A DNA stretch of 18,283 bases from Pseudomonadota bacterium (GTDB lineage Bacteria > Hydrothermota > 32-111 > QNBC01): the NCBI GenBank assembly GCA_011682715.1, contig JAACEC010000005.1:1-18283 (forward strand), in the 5' to 3' direction. Of the stretch, positions 7,109 to 15,598 are shown in pieces; the first letter of the stretch is position 1, and the number at the start of each line of letters is the position of its first letter. The notes under the pieces were generated by a model, which ran no database searches, was not told the origin of the DNA, and saw nothing but the letters and a program-made list of their open reading frames with translations. The position numbers and the translations under genes were made by a program.

Positions 7109-8342
7109 ATTTACTTAAAAGAATACTTGCATTGTGTCCGCCGAAGCCGAGAGAATTGGAAATTGCATTTTTTATGACCTTTTCTCTCGCTTGATTCGGT
7201 ACATAATCGAGATCGCATTCGGGATCCTTTGTCGTATAATTTATCGTGGGATGTATAATACCATTCTGAATTTGAAGAGCGGTTGCAATAGCCTCTACGG
7301 CTCCCGTCGCTCCCAGAAGATGTCCTGTCATCGATTTAGTCGAATTGACGGGGATCTCGTATGCATACTCTTTAAAAAGTGATTTGATTGCCATTGTTTC
7401 CACTTTGTCGTTCAATTGTGTGGAGGTTCCGTGTGCATTAATATAATCAATGTCCTCGGGTTTTAAACCGGCTTTTTTAATCGCAAATTCCATTGATTTC
7501 GCCGCTCCGGAACCATCCGGCGACGGTGCGGTGATGTGATATGCATCTCCCGTGGCTCCGTATCCTTTTAATTCCGCATAGATCTTTGCCCCTCTTTGGA
7601 GAGCATGTTCAAGTTCTTCGAGAATTATAATACCGGAACCTTCGCCCATTACAAAACCATCACGGTCTTTGTCGAAGGGTCTCGATGCTTTTTCCGGTTC
7701 GTTGTTTCTGGTTGAAAGTGCTCTCATCGAAGAAAAACCGCCTACGGCCATTTCCGTGATGGCAGCTTCGGATCCGCCTGCAACCATGATGTCCGCATCA
7801 TCTCTCCGGATAATTTCAAATGCTTCGCCTATTGCATGGGTAGAAGATGCACATGCAGAAACCACGGAAAAATTGGGACCTTTAAATCCGTGCCTTATGG
7901 ATATTTCGCCGCTGATGGTATTGATTATAAGCATCGGCACAAAGAAAGGACTTATTCTCGAGGGTCCTTTTTCCAAAAGTATCTTATGCTGTTTCTCGAA
8001 TGTTTCTATTCCCCCTATACCCGAAGTTACAAGTACACCAACTCTGTACGGGTCGAATTTGGTATTGCCGAGTTTGGCATCGGCAATAGCTTCCTTTGCG
8101 GCAATTACAGCATAAATAGCCGCACTGTCCATTCGACGCGTTTCCTTTCTGCTTAGACCGTAGTTTTCCGCATTAAAGTCGGGAAGTTCTCCGGCAATTT
8201 TGCATGCAAAATCATCAACGGGGAATTTTGTAATTCTCTTGATACCGCTTTGCCCGGTTCTCAACGATTTCCAAAAATGGCCTTTTCCAATACCAATGGG
8301 GGAAACAACACCAATTCCTGTAATTACGACCCTGTGATTCAT
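7101..8342 (-). CDS. fabF: 3-oxoacyl-ACP synthase II (KAS II)
   Basis: Elongates acyl-ACP by condensing it with malonyl-ACP. The 413-residue length is typical. Catalytic features are visible: the nucleophilic Cys in VVSACASSTHAIGEA (about residue 165), the first His in INAHGTSTQLND and the second in STKSMTGHLLGATGA. The C-terminal NSLGFGGHNASILL motif is present. I place the start at ATG 8342, six bases after a GGGG SD, rather than GTG 8348, because MNHRVVITGIG matches the family N-terminus. It lies 10 bases after acpP and overlaps rnc. Confidence 0.97.
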   Translation of the reverse strand: MNHRVVITGIGVVSPIGIGKGHFWKSLRTGQSGIKRITKFPVDDFACKIAGELPDFNAENYGLSRKETRRMDSAAIYAVIAAKEAIADAKLGNTKFDPYRVGVLVTSGIGGIETFEKQHKILLEKGPSRISPFFVPMLIINTISGEISIRHGFKGPNFSVVSACASSTHAIGEAFEIIRRDDADIMVAGGSEAAITEMAVGGFSSMRALSTRNNEPEKASRPFDKDRDGFVMGEGSGIIILEELEHALQRGAKIYAELKGYGATGDAYHITAPSPDGSGAAKSMEFAIKKAGLKPEDIDYINAHGTSTQLNDKVETMAIKSLFKEYAYEIPVNSTKSMTGHLLGATGAVEAIATALQIQNGIIHPTINYTTKDPECDLDYVPNQAREKVIKNAISNSLGFGGHNASILLSKYE

Positions 8343-8352
8343 AAACACCCCA

Positions 8353-8598
8353 TTATTTTGTTTTTTCTTGAATATAGTCGATTATTGCATTTACCGTTGT
8401 AAGTTTGTCAATATCATCCTGAGGAATTTTGGGGATTTCGAACTCATCTTCAATGCCCATTGCAAATTCTACGATATCCAATGAATCGGCTCCGAGGTCA
8501 TCAACAATATGAGAATCTTCCTTAATTTCATTTTCGTCGACTCCGAGTTTATCTACCATCAAATCTTTCAGTTTAGCAAAAATTTCTTCTCTGTTCAT
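8353..8598 (-). CDS. acpP: Acyl carrier protein
   Basis: Small acidic carrier of growing fatty acyl chains. The 81-residue product contains the phosphopantetheine attachment motif GADSLDIVEF with Ser at residue 39, and it is rich in Asp/Glu. A strong SD (AAGGAG) precedes the ATG. It sits between fabG and fabF, its classic place, and must be converted to the holo form by a phosphopantetheinyl transferase not present in this window. Confidence 0.97.
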   Translation of the reverse strand: MNREEIFAKLKDLMVDKLGVDENEIKEDSHIVDDLGADSLDIVEFAMGIEDEFEIPKIPQDDIDKLTTVNAIIDYIQEKTK

Positions 8599-8611
8599 AA
8601 CAACTCCTTTT

Positions 8612-9355
8612 TTACATTACCAATCCGCCATCTACATTTATTACTTGACCCGTTATATAATTTGCCGCTTCAGATGCCAGAAATAAAACGGCATTTGCAA
8701 TATCTTCGGGTTTTCCCAATTTTCTTTTAGGAATAGATTTTAGATAACTTTCTACAACACTCTCCGGAAGTCCCTTAGTCATATCGGTTTCGATAAACCC
8801 CGGAGCTATTGCATTCACGGTGATATTTCTTCTCGCCACCTCCTTTGCTAATGATTTTGTGAGACCGATAATACCCGCTTTTGATGCCGCATAGTTGATC
8901 TGACCCGCATTGCCGATTTCACCGATCACAGAAGCAATATTTATTACTTTTCCGTATCTTTTTTTCATCATTACAGGAATTGCAGCCTTGCAACAATTGA
9001 AAGTCCCTTTTAAATTCGTGTTTATAACATCATCCCAATTTTTTTCTTCCATTCTTATCAGAAGATTGTCTCTGGTAATACCTGCATTATTTACCAGTAT
9101 ATCAACAGAACCGAGTTCTTCCGCAATCCTGGAAAAGGATTCTATGACCGCATTGTAATCCGAGACATCCAGAGGAGATATATAGATAAATTTAGCCGGA
9201 TACGATGAGAATTCCTCTTTTAATTTGTTGTTTTTATCTTCGCTTTTTTCTATTATTGCGATATTTGCTCCCGCTTTTGCAAAAGCAGTTGCAATGGCTT
9301 TACCAATTCCCTGTCTTCCTCCGGTTACTACAACATTTTTAGTGCTAAAGTCCAT
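8612..9355 (-). CDS. fabG: 3-oxoacyl-ACP reductase
   Basis: NADPH-dependent short-chain dehydrogenase that reduces 3-oxoacyl-ACP to 3-hydroxyacyl-ACP. The 247-residue product has the Rossmann motif TGGRQGIGKAIA (about 11-22), NNAGITRDNLL near residue 89, and the catalytic Ser (NIASVIGEIG) and YxxxK (NYAASKAG, about 154-158). The C-terminal YITGQVINVDGG strand is typical. An SD-like GAGGT precedes the ATG. The context between fabD and acpP makes FabG, rather than another short-chain dehydrogenase, the confident call. Confidence 0.96.
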   Translation of the reverse strand: MDFSTKNVVVTGGRQGIGKAIATAFAKAGANIAIIEKSEDKNNKLKEEFSSYPAKFIYISPLDVSDYNAVIESFSRIAEELGSVDILVNNAGITRDNLLIRMEEKNWDDVINTNLKGTFNCCKAAIPVMMKKRYGKVINIASVIGEIGNAGQINYAASKAGIIGLTKSLAKEVARRNITVNAIAPGFIETDMTKGLPESVVESYLKSIPKRKLGKPEDIANAVLFLASEAANYITGQVINVDGGLVM

Positions 9356-9365
9356 ATTTACCTCA

Positions 9366-10274
9366 CTAGCTTAAAGATTTATAGTTGTTTATAGCTTTTA
9401 ATTCAATGCTACGATCTATTCGCTTTGTAAGATTGCAAAGGGTATGTCCCGGACCAATTTCAATTACGCCCGTAATTCCTTCATTTTTCATTTTCATCAC
9501 CGCATCAACCCATTTCACGGGAAGCATTATCTGATTTTTAATATATTGTTTAATTTCTCCACCTTTTTTGTAAACATTCAAATCCCCGGCGGCGAGAAAA
9601 GGAATTTTCGGATTTCTAAATTCGAACTGTTCCATATAATCGGCAAATCGTTCACTTGCACTTTTCATAAGAGGGGAATGAAACGCATTGCTGACATTCA
9701 ATTCGATAGCTCTCTTTGCTTTTGCATCAATCGCCAACTCACAAGCATATTTTACTGCTTTCTTTTCACCTGAGATTACAATCTGTTCCGGAGAGTTGAA
9801 ATTAGCCGCAATGACAATTCCTTTTCTATTTGCCTTTTCGAGAATTTCGCTGACGTTTTTGAAGGATAGTCCGATTATTGCTGCCATTGTCCCTTCGCCG
9901 TGTTCCGATTTTTCTGACATTAATCTTCCTCTTTCCCGCACTAACTTTAACCCGTCTTCGAAAGAAATTACACCGGAAGCGAAAAGAGCAGCATATTCAC
10001 CGAGACTATGGCCGGCGGTGTAAGAGAAATCGTATTTGCTTTCTGACAGCGTATAGAGAACGGCGGAATTCAAGAAAATTGCCGGCTGTGTATTATAAGA
10101 AATCCTCAATTTATCGTCGGGACCGTTAAAAGAAAGTTCAGAGACGGAGAAATCTAATATTTCATCCGCTTTTTTAAAAAACGTTCTTGCCTTTTCATTG
10201 TTATCGTAGAGATCTTTGCCCATCCCTACTTTTTGAGCACCTTGTCCCGGAAAAATGACTGCTAACTCGCCCAT
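9366..10274 (-). CDS. fabD: Malonyl-CoA:ACP transacylase
   Basis: Loads malonyl groups onto ACP. The product is 302 residues with start ATG 10274, which gives the family N-terminus MGELAVIFPGQGAQKVGMG. A longer upstream reading adds nine residues inside fabH and is not supported. The catalytic Ser lies in AGHSLGEYAAL (about residue 90), the active-site His in NVSNAFHSPLM (about 200), and IGPGHTLCNLTKR lies near the C-terminus. The stop of fabH and the start of fabD share one base (TAATG), and fabH codons provide GAGGTGG as SD, so translation is tightly coupled. Confidence 0.96.
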   Translation of the reverse strand: MGELAVIFPGQGAQKVGMGKDLYDNNEKARTFFKKADEILDFSVSELSFNGPDDKLRISYNTQPAIFLNSAVLYTLSESKYDFSYTAGHSLGEYAALFASGVISFEDGLKLVRERGRLMSEKSEHGEGTMAAIIGLSFKNVSEILEKANRKGIVIAANFNSPEQIVISGEKKAVKYACELAIDAKAKRAIELNVSNAFHSPLMKSASERFADYMEQFEFRNPKIPFLAAGDLNVYKKGGEIKQYIKNQIMLPVKWVDAVMKMKNEGITGVIEIGPGHTLCNLTKRIDRSIELKAINNYKSLS

Positions 10275-11257
10275 TACCACCTCATTACCGCTGCTCCCCA
10301 AGTGAGCCCGGCTCCGAATACATCAAGAAGAATCAAATCACCTTTTTTTATTTTACCACCACGCACAGCTTGGTCAAGGGCAATCGGCAATGTGCCTGCC
10401 GATGTATTTGCATACTTATCTATATTGATGAAGACTTTTTCTATGGGGATATGCAGTCTCTTAGCCGTTGATTGCATAATTCTGATATTTGCCTGATGGG
10501 GGATAAAAATATTGATATCGCCTCCTTCAACACCGGCTGTTTCAATTGCTTCATTTGCGGCTGAAACCATGGTCCTTACGGCGTGGTTGAACACTTCCCT
10601 TCCGTTCATAAATACTGTATGAAGGTTTTTTTCTACAGTTTCTTTTGAAGCGGGCATTCTCGATCCGCCTGCAGGTTGATATAGAAGATTGCCGTATTCT
10701 CCGTTTGCTCCGATTACGGAAGAAAGAAGTCCGGAATCATCGGTACTTTCCGTTACAATTGCTGCTCCGGCTCCGTCACCAAAGAGAACACATGTATTTC
10801 TATCATTCCAATTCGTTATTTTTGATAAAGTTTCTCCTCCGATTACGAGAAGATTTTTATATTTTCCCGAAGCTATGAAATTATGAGCAATCTCCAGTGC
10901 ATAAAGAAATCCCGAGCAACCTGCACTTAAATCGAATGCGAACCCCTGTTTAATTCCCAGATTGTTCTGGATAATGCATGCTGTTGAAGGGAACATCATA
11001 TCGGGTGTAACGGTAGCTACCAGAATGCCGTCTATTTTTTCAAGTGGAATATTTGCCATTTCTATAGCATTTTTTGCGGCATTAGTCATTAAATCGGAAA
11101 CCGCTGTATTATCGTCCGCTATTCTTCTCTCTTTAATTCCAGTTCTTTCGGTTATCCACTGATCACTTGTATCAACCATTTTTTCAAGATCTAAATTAGT
11201 TAAAATTTTGTCCGGAAAATAGGATCCCGTCCCGATGATTTTTATTCTTTTTACCAT
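10274..11257 (-). CDS. fabH: 3-oxoacyl-ACP synthase III (KAS III)
   Basis: Starts fatty-acid chains by condensing acyl-CoA with malonyl-ACP. The 327-residue length is standard. The catalytic triad is visible: Cys in DLSAGCSGFLYAL (about 113), His in FIPHQANIRIM (about 250) and Asn in KYANTSAGTLPIAL (about 282). TGSYFPDKILTN and the ERTGIKERRIA segment mark the family N-terminus. The ATG is preceded by GAGGTG. It lies 11 bases after plsX and overlaps fabD by one base. The primer preference (acetyl or branched) cannot be told from the sequence alone. Confidence 0.97.
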   Translation of the reverse strand: MVKRIKIIGTGSYFPDKILTNLDLEKMVDTSDQWITERTGIKERRIADDNTAVSDLMTNAAKNAIEMANIPLEKIDGILVATVTPDMMFPSTACIIQNNLGIKQGFAFDLSAGCSGFLYALEIAHNFIASGKYKNLLVIGGETLSKITNWNDRNTCVLFGDGAGAAIVTESTDDSGLLSSVIGANGEYGNLLYQPAGGSRMPASKETVEKNLHTVFMNGREVFNHAVRTMVSAANEAIETAGVEGGDINIFIPHQANIRIMQSTAKRLHIPIEKVFINIDKYANTSAGTLPIALDQAVRGGKIKKGDLILLDVFGAGLTWGAAVMRW

Positions 11258-11268
11258 TTAACACCTCA

Positions 11269-12246
11269 CTAATTTATACTATTTAACATTGTGCTGAGAA
11301 TGTTTTTCTCAATGTTCTTCCGCCCGGTTAGTATGGCATTTTTTATCGCCACCGGCGTAGAACGTCCGTGGGCTATTAAACTTATACCGTTTACACCAAG
11401 CAGAGGCGCTGCACCGTATGTTTCATAGGTAAAATTCGCCATTTCCTTTTTCAAAAGCTTATATGTAAAGTATTTATGAATGATACCTGTACTATTCTTA
11501 ACGATATTTTTTAAGAAGGGGGTAAAACTCTCCAAAGTTTTTAAAACGATGTTGCCGGTAAATCCGTCGGTGACAATAACATCGCACTTTCCTGTAAGTA
11601 TATCGTTACCTTCAATATTACCTATAAAATTTAAATTGTTTTCACCTAACATTTTATAAGCTTCCAAAACCGTTCTTGTCCCTTTTTTAGATTCACTTCC
11701 CATATTTAAAAGTCCTATGGAAGGATTTTTTGTATCGAGAATCTCTCCTGAGTAGATACTTCCCAATTTTGCAAATTGAACAAGGTCTTCCGCCTTTATC
11801 TCGGAGTTAGCTCCTGCATCGAGGAGTAGAACAGGTTTGAATTGTGTCGGAATTATAGCGGCTATTGCAGGACGCCTTATCCCTTTCAATCTGCCCAAGG
11901 TTAAAAGTGATGCTGCCATACAGGCACCGGAGTTTCCAGCACTTAGAAAGCAATCGGCATTTCCCTCTTTTACAAGCGTAATACCTTTTACTATGGATGA
12001 ATCTGTTTTTGCATTTACTGCAGTCGGGGCTTCGTCCATAGTTATGAACTGAGAGGAATGAACTATTTCAATCCTGGTAAGTAAATCTTTTGAAAAATCA
12101 CCTATAGCAGACTTTATGGTAATTTCATCCCCGACCAAAAACAACCTTATATCATCCTTTTCCGATAGAGCTAATTTAACCCCCGTTATATTGGGGTCGT
12201 AACCAAAATCGCCACCTGCGGCATCAATAGCAATTTTATATTCCAT
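11269..12246 (-). CDS. plsX: Phosphate acyltransferase
   Basis: Converts acyl-ACP to acyl-phosphate, the substrate of PlsY in phospholipid synthesis. It is peripheral at the inner face of the membrane. The 325-residue product has the family N-terminus IAIDAAGGDFGYDPNITGVK, the AGNSGACMAASLLTLGRLKG segment (about 105) and VTDGFTGNIVLKTLE (about 225). The start ATG overlaps the rpmF stop by one base (TAATG), so it is translationally coupled to L32. The rpmF-plsX-fabH order is the most conserved part of this operon in bacteria. Confidence 0.97.
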   Translation of the reverse strand: MEYKIAIDAAGGDFGYDPNITGVKLALSEKDDIRLFLVGDEITIKSAIGDFSKDLLTRIEIVHSSQFITMDEAPTAVNAKTDSSIVKGITLVKEGNADCFLSAGNSGACMAASLLTLGRLKGIRRPAIAAIIPTQFKPVLLLDAGANSEIKAEDLVQFAKLGSIYSGEILDTKNPSIGLLNMGSESKKGTRTVLEAYKMLGENNLNFIGNIEGNDILTGKCDVIVTDGFTGNIVLKTLESFTPFLKNIVKNSTGIIHKYFTYKLLKKEMANFTYETYGAAPLLGVNGISLIAHGRSTPVAIKNAILTGRKNIEKNILSTMLNSIN

Positions 12247-12431
12247 TACATTTTCTTAACTGTTACTATAACTTCCCTTTTATTATAATATCCGCAAGTG
12301 GGACAGACATGATGAGGAATCATGGGATTGTGACATTTCGGGCACAGTGCTATTGCCGGTTGTGCGAGTTTCCAATTTGTTCTTCTCTTTCTTCCTCTTG
12401 TTTTTGAATGTCTTCTCTTTGGTACTGGCAT
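12246..12431 (-). CDS. rpmF: 50S ribosomal protein L32
   Basis: Small basic 61-residue ribosomal protein with the typical MPVPKRRHSKTRGRKRR start and a zinc ribbon made by CPKC and CPTC pairs in the C-terminal half. It is therefore the zinc-binding (C+) form, unlike the cysteine-free version in some lineages. A strong SD (AAGGAGG) lies in the gap after yceD. It is directly coupled to plsX through a one-base overlap. Confidence 0.97.
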   Translation of the reverse strand: MPVPKRRHSKTRGRKRRTNWKLAQPAIALCPKCHNPMIPHHVCPTCGYYNKREVIVTVKKM

Positions 12432-12441
12432 TTTTTCCTCC

Positions 12442-12897
12442 TTATAATGCTAATTTAATATCTATATTCTTATCTTTCAGTTTAATGCCCTTGCAATTCG
12501 GGCTGCAGAGAGGTTTCATTGGAATTGATGTGATTATTGTATCGTACACCATTTGGGTCAAATCTATCGTTGAGCCTGTATATTCGTAAATAGCAGAATC
12601 GATATCCTTGTAATCTGCATCGTATGATTTCAGATTCCTCTTGTTTTCAAAGTATACATCTGTATGTTCCAAAACATTTCTGTCAAAATGTTTTAAGCAG
12701 CGGGAACATTCTAATTGCAAGGTGAAGGCGATGTCGCTTTTTATAAAAAATCTGTTTTTTATCCTGTGGATTTCCGAATGAATAATAACGGAACAATCAT
12801 CTTTCAATACACCGATATTCCATTTGTTAAAAGGAATATTAAAATCAAATATGGCAACATCCTCTATTTTCATAGAGTTAATTTCAAGCTCTTTCAT
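12442..12897 (-). CDS. yceD: DUF177/YceD family protein, first gene of the fatty-acid operon
   Basis: The 151-residue protein is recognised as YceD/DUF177 from its position directly upstream of rpmF and its sequence pattern: a beta-rich N-terminus, the central LECSRCLKHFD with a CxxC, and the C-terminal MKPLCSPNCKGIKL with another Cys pair. This suggests metal binding (inference). In plants and bacteria the family has been linked to 23S rRNA accumulation; its exact activity is not established. It starts at ATG 12897 with no SD. A -10 box ends only 8 bases upstream on this strand, so the operon mRNA is probably leaderless. It is likely the first gene of the nine-gene minus-strand operon ending at rnc. 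Confidence 0.88.
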   Translation of the reverse strand: MKELEINSMKIEDVAIFDFNIPFNKWNIGVLKDDCSVIIHSEIHRIKNRFFIKSDIAFTLQLECSRCLKHFDRNVLEHTDVYFENKRNLKSYDADYKDIDSAIYEYTGSTIDLTQMVYDTIITSIPMKPLCSPNCKGIKLKDKNIDIKLAL

Positions 12898-12905
12898 AGG
12901 TGAAT

Positions 12906-12934
12906 ATATTAAACATATTGTATGATTTTGTCAA
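12906..12934 (-). promoter_or_regulatory. Promoter of the yceD-rpmF-plsX-fab-rnc operon
   Basis: Read on the minus strand: TTGACA (12934-12929), 17 bases, TAATAT (12911-12906), then 8 bases to the ATG at 12897. The -35 is perfect; the -10 matches four of six consensus positions. The same TTGACA-N17-TAATAT combination recurs before the lipoprotein array. A conserved 28-base element lies 18 bases upstream in both places. Confidence 0.75.
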
Positions 12935-12952
12935 GCGGATGTATCTGAATCC

Positions 12953-12980
12953 GGTAGATAGGTACGGATATATTTACCAG
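12953..12980 (-). promoter_or_regulatory. Conserved 28-base upstream element, copy 1 (candidate regulator site)
   Basis: On the minus strand this reads CTGGT-AA-ATAT-A followed by TCCGTACCTATCTACC. It matches 15782-15809 at 25 of 28 positions, and the 16-base 3' block is identical. It ends exactly 18 bases before the TTGACA of the fatty-acid operon promoter. It also lies 35 bases upstream of the divergent metallophosphoesterase promoter on the + strand, so it could influence both. No clear dyad is visible; a direct repeat GGTAGATA/GGTACGGATA appears on the + strand. Confidence 0.6.
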
Positions 12981-13015
12981 TTTAAGGAGAGCAAAAATTT
13001 TCTGTATGTATTTAC

Positions 13016-13044
13016 TTGCATCACAATCCTTTTTTTGCTATATA
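13016..13044 (+). promoter_or_regulatory. Probable promoter of the metallophosphoesterase gene
   Basis: TTGCAT (13016-13021), 17 bases, TATATA (13039-13044). A strong RBS GGAGG (13066-13070) lies between it and the ATG at 13076, leaving a leader of about 25 bases. It is divergent from the yceD promoter. Confidence 0.6.
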
Positions 13045-13075
13045 TTATTAAGATTTTATTTTTTTGGAGGTATTA

Positions 13076-14734
13076 ATGAAGAGAGTTACTTATCTTTTAT
13101 TGTTTATTCCTTTTATTATTTATCCGTTTGATCTGAAAATAGTTTCTCCCAGACAGGCAAAACCTGTTATTACGGATTCTTCTACGATAGAAATAAACAT
13201 AGCTATTGATACGAACGAATTTTCGGGACTCTATACGACAGCATTTTCGGATAAAGATACGGTTGTTCTGAATCTCTTTCCCGTGGAAAACACTGATTCC
13301 AATGTATGGAAGTTTTATTCCGATATTTCTGGACTCCCCAAGGGAGTTTATTCTCTTGCAATCTGGTACAATGCTTATAGAGACACTCAATACAACGCCA
13401 TAGATTTTATCGACTCGTTTCCCTCATCATACAAATTTATACAAATATCGGATCCTCATATAGGGTATTCCGATAACACATCGAAATATTTGGGAGAAGT
13501 CGTTCGGGATCTGAATTTCATAAACCCCGATTTTGTAATATTAACAGGGGATGTGGCAGAAAAAGGGAATCATCCGGAATGGTACGAAGAGGCGATGGAT
13601 TCTCTAAAACGGTTGGAAGTGCCCGTCTATGTTATAAGTGGTAATCACGATTGGTATAATTGGATCTATTATCCTACAGATGAGAATAACTACCTGAAAT
13701 ATGTTAATCCTTTTGCAAATTATTCTTTTAAGTTTGGTAATAGCTATTTTATCCTTCTTGATTCAGGGGGAGATGATCTCCCGAGCTTCACATCAAATTG
13801 TTATGGACTTACAGATGAGCAGTTAAGTTGGGTGAATGATAAACTCACCCAGTATCAGGGAGCACACCCGGGGTTTATATTTATGCATGGTCCATTTTTA
13901 GATGATGAAAGTAACGAAAATCGCTATGGGAAAGATCAATTCATTAATCTGTGTGATGCCTATTCCGTTGATATGGTCTTATGTGGGCATGTTCACAAAA
14001 ATAAATTTTTTGACGAAAACGGAAATAGATATACAGGAGACATTTATCCGGTTGCCGGCACGAAATTTATTCAAACAACAACAAGCGGGAAAACTGATTA
14101 CGAGAATTGCGGTTATAGGCTGATTCGTGTACGGGGAGATTCCATTTTGAATTTCTCAACGGATGCGGATGGCGATGGCATAAGAAATTTTGCAACATCT
14201 CTCTTGTTATCCTCAGTTGATGTTAATACTGATATTTCTTCTGATTCTCTAACTGCGCATGTGATTATGACGAATCAGAGTAATGATACGTTTAAGAATA
14301 CGCGTGTTTATGTATTAATGAATCCCGATACCGTTTATTGTGTTAGTATGGGGCATATTGTTGAAGCAAATCACGGCAATTTGACAATTGAAATTCCGTC
14401 TGTTTCTCCCAAATCAGTTGATACATTGGAAATATTCCCGACAGATGCTTCCGGTATAGATGGAAATAGAATCGGTTATATTAGAGAATTTAAAGTTTCG
14501 CCAAATCCTTTTAAAGGAAATTGTTTGATTTCCGTGGATGGGAGCGGAATTAATCGGATGATAGGCAAGATTTATTCTATAAACGGAAGAGAGGTAAAAG
14601 AGTTTACTATTCTCGGGAACAGTTATATATGGAACGGAAGAGATAACAGAAACAGAAAGGTTGCTCCCGGAACATATATGGTGAAGCTAAACAACAACAG
14701 GAGATTGACGAAGAAAATCTATAAAATCAAATAA
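13076..14734 (+). CDS. Secreted calcineurin-like metallophosphoesterase with a T9SS-like C-terminal sorting domain
   Basis: The product is 552 residues from ATG 13076, chosen because GGAGG sits five bases upstream; an in-frame TTG at 13064 overlaps that SD. The N-terminus MKRVTYLLLFIPFIIYPF is a signal peptide. A beta-rich region follows, then the metallophosphoesterase domain (about 120-360) with all its metal motifs: SDPHIG, TGDVAEKG, SGNHDW, FMHGPF and CGHVHKN. A linker and beta domain follow, including a DADGDG stretch (about 360). The last 80 residues (FKVSPNPFKGN, GKIYSINGREV, WNGRDNRNRKVAPGTYMVKL) match the style of type-A sorting domains used by type IX secretion or related FlgD-like folds. 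It is probably exported and surface-anchored or released. The phosphoester substrate is unknown. Confidence 0.88.
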   Translation: MKRVTYLLLFIPFIIYPFDLKIVSPRQAKPVITDSSTIEINIAIDTNEFSGLYTTAFSDKDTVVLNLFPVENTDSNVWKFYSDISGLPKGVYSLAIWYNAYRDTQYNAIDFIDSFPSSYKFIQISDPHIGYSDNTSKYLGEVVRDLNFINPDFVILTGDVAEKGNHPEWYEEAMDSLKRLEVPVYVISGNHDWYNWIYYPTDENNYLKYVNPFANYSFKFGNSYFILLDSGGDDLPSFTSNCYGLTDEQLSWVNDKLTQYQGAHPGFIFMHGPFLDDESNENRYGKDQFINLCDAYSVDMVLCGHVHKNKFFDENGNRYTGDIYPVAGTKFIQTTTSGKTDYENCGYRLIRVRGDSILNFSTDADGDGIRNFATSLLLSSVDVNTDISSDSLTAHVIMTNQSNDTFKNTRVYVLMNPDTVYCVSMGHIVEANHGNLTIEIPSVSPKSVDTLEIFPTDASGIDGNRIGYIREFKVSPNPFKGNCLISVDGSGINRMIGKIYSINGREVKEFTILGNSYIWNGRDNRNRKVAPGTYMVKLNNNRRLTKKIYKIK

Positions 14735-14765
14735 AAAAAATATCTTATTGATAAGGAAGTAAAAC

Positions 14766-15465
14766 ATGTTTGTTAAAAAATGTATAGGTACATTGTTACT
14801 TTTATTCCTTATTGTTTTTTCCATAAGCTGTTTCCTTGTTCCAGGTAGTAAAAATAGTGTATCTCCTGTATGGACAAATACTTTGGGAGATGAGATAGCA
14901 TGGATAAATATTAACTACGATGGTTACTATATGGCTGCAGGGGGCGGAGGTCGTGCATTACTCTTCGACAATGCGGGAAATCTATTGTGGAGTAAAGAGG
15001 TCGATTCTGCGATGATTGATACGAAACCGCTGTGGCAATTAGTGATGAAGATGGTTTTGTTGCATTTGGTTCGACGGACAAATATATCTATTTTTTCAAC
15101 AGAACAGGTGATTTCAAATGGAAATTTAAGATAGAAGGAACTATAAATAGAATAGTGATCAGTAAAGATGGGCAATATGTAGCAGTGGGCTCCTTTATGA
15201 TGACAGTCTGTATATGTTCAAATCCGACGGAACCCTTCTTTGGAAAAAAGATGTTGATAACTGGATAAAAGATATCGGAATGGATTGTGAGGGCAATTAT
15301 ATAACTGTGGGTACCGATGCCAATGATATGTTTCTTTTTAAAGGGGATGGAACACTAATGTGGAAATACATAGGGATTGGTAGTTGGGGTGTAACTCCCG
15401 TGTAGGGCGGCAGTAAATTTACGGTTTCAGGAAGTACGTACAATGTATCGCTTTTTAAGATTTGA
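14766..15465 (+). pseudogene. Broken lipoprotein with WD/PQQ-like propeller repeats
   Basis: The gene opens with SD AAGGAAG and a lipoprotein signal peptide (LLLLFLIVFSISC). It then runs as tandem beta-propeller strands of the pattern 'NAGNLLWSKEV', 'RTGDFKWKFKI', 'SDGTLLWKKDV', 'GDGTLMWKY'. The reading frame is broken three times. A single-base loss lies near 15022-15029, after which the frame resumes as ETAVAISDEDGFVAFGS. A second lies in the T run at 15197-15199; adding one T restores GSFYDDSLYMFKSDG. An in-frame TAG at 15403-15405 sits where TGG (Trp) would fit. The frame then continues GGSKFTVSGSTYNVSLFKI to a TGA at 15465. Pieces: 14766-15134, about 15023-15268, about 15200-15405 and 15406-15465. 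It is either a decayed gene or a poorly sequenced one. If intact it would be an outer-membrane or periplasmic lipoprotein of about 233 residues; its function is unknown. Confidence 0.8.
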
Positions 15466-15510
15466 AACCTGGAAATAAATATACCAAATAAATAACATTT
15501 TACTGAAGAC

Positions 15511-15540
15511 ATTAGAGACGTCCTAATTGGCGTCTCTAAT
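15511..15540. other. 10-bp perfect inverted repeat downstream of the broken propeller gene
   Basis: ATTAGAGACG (15511-15520) pairs with CGTCTCTAAT (15531-15540) across a 10-base loop TCCTAATTGG. It is strong enough to be a transcript-end hairpin, 45 bases after the pseudogene stop, but no T run follows on either strand. It could be a terminator without a U tract or a 3'-stabilising hairpin. Confidence 0.5.
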
Positions 15541-15598
15541 GATAATGGCTTTCTTATGGGTTATTTATAACGGGTGATATCGCTTTGTTTTTCTTGTC

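Noticed and set aside
12953..12980. FapR operator at the fatty-acid operon
   Set aside because: The GTACCTA core is suggestive, but the known site is a 17-base inverted repeat overlapping or downstream of the promoter. This element has no dyad and lies upstream of the -35 box.
15032..15405. Programmed ribosomal frameshifting in the propeller lipoprotein
   Set aside because: No slippery heptamer with a downstream pseudoknot is seen at the breaks, there are two breaks plus a nonsense codon, and simple single-base losses explain the pattern.
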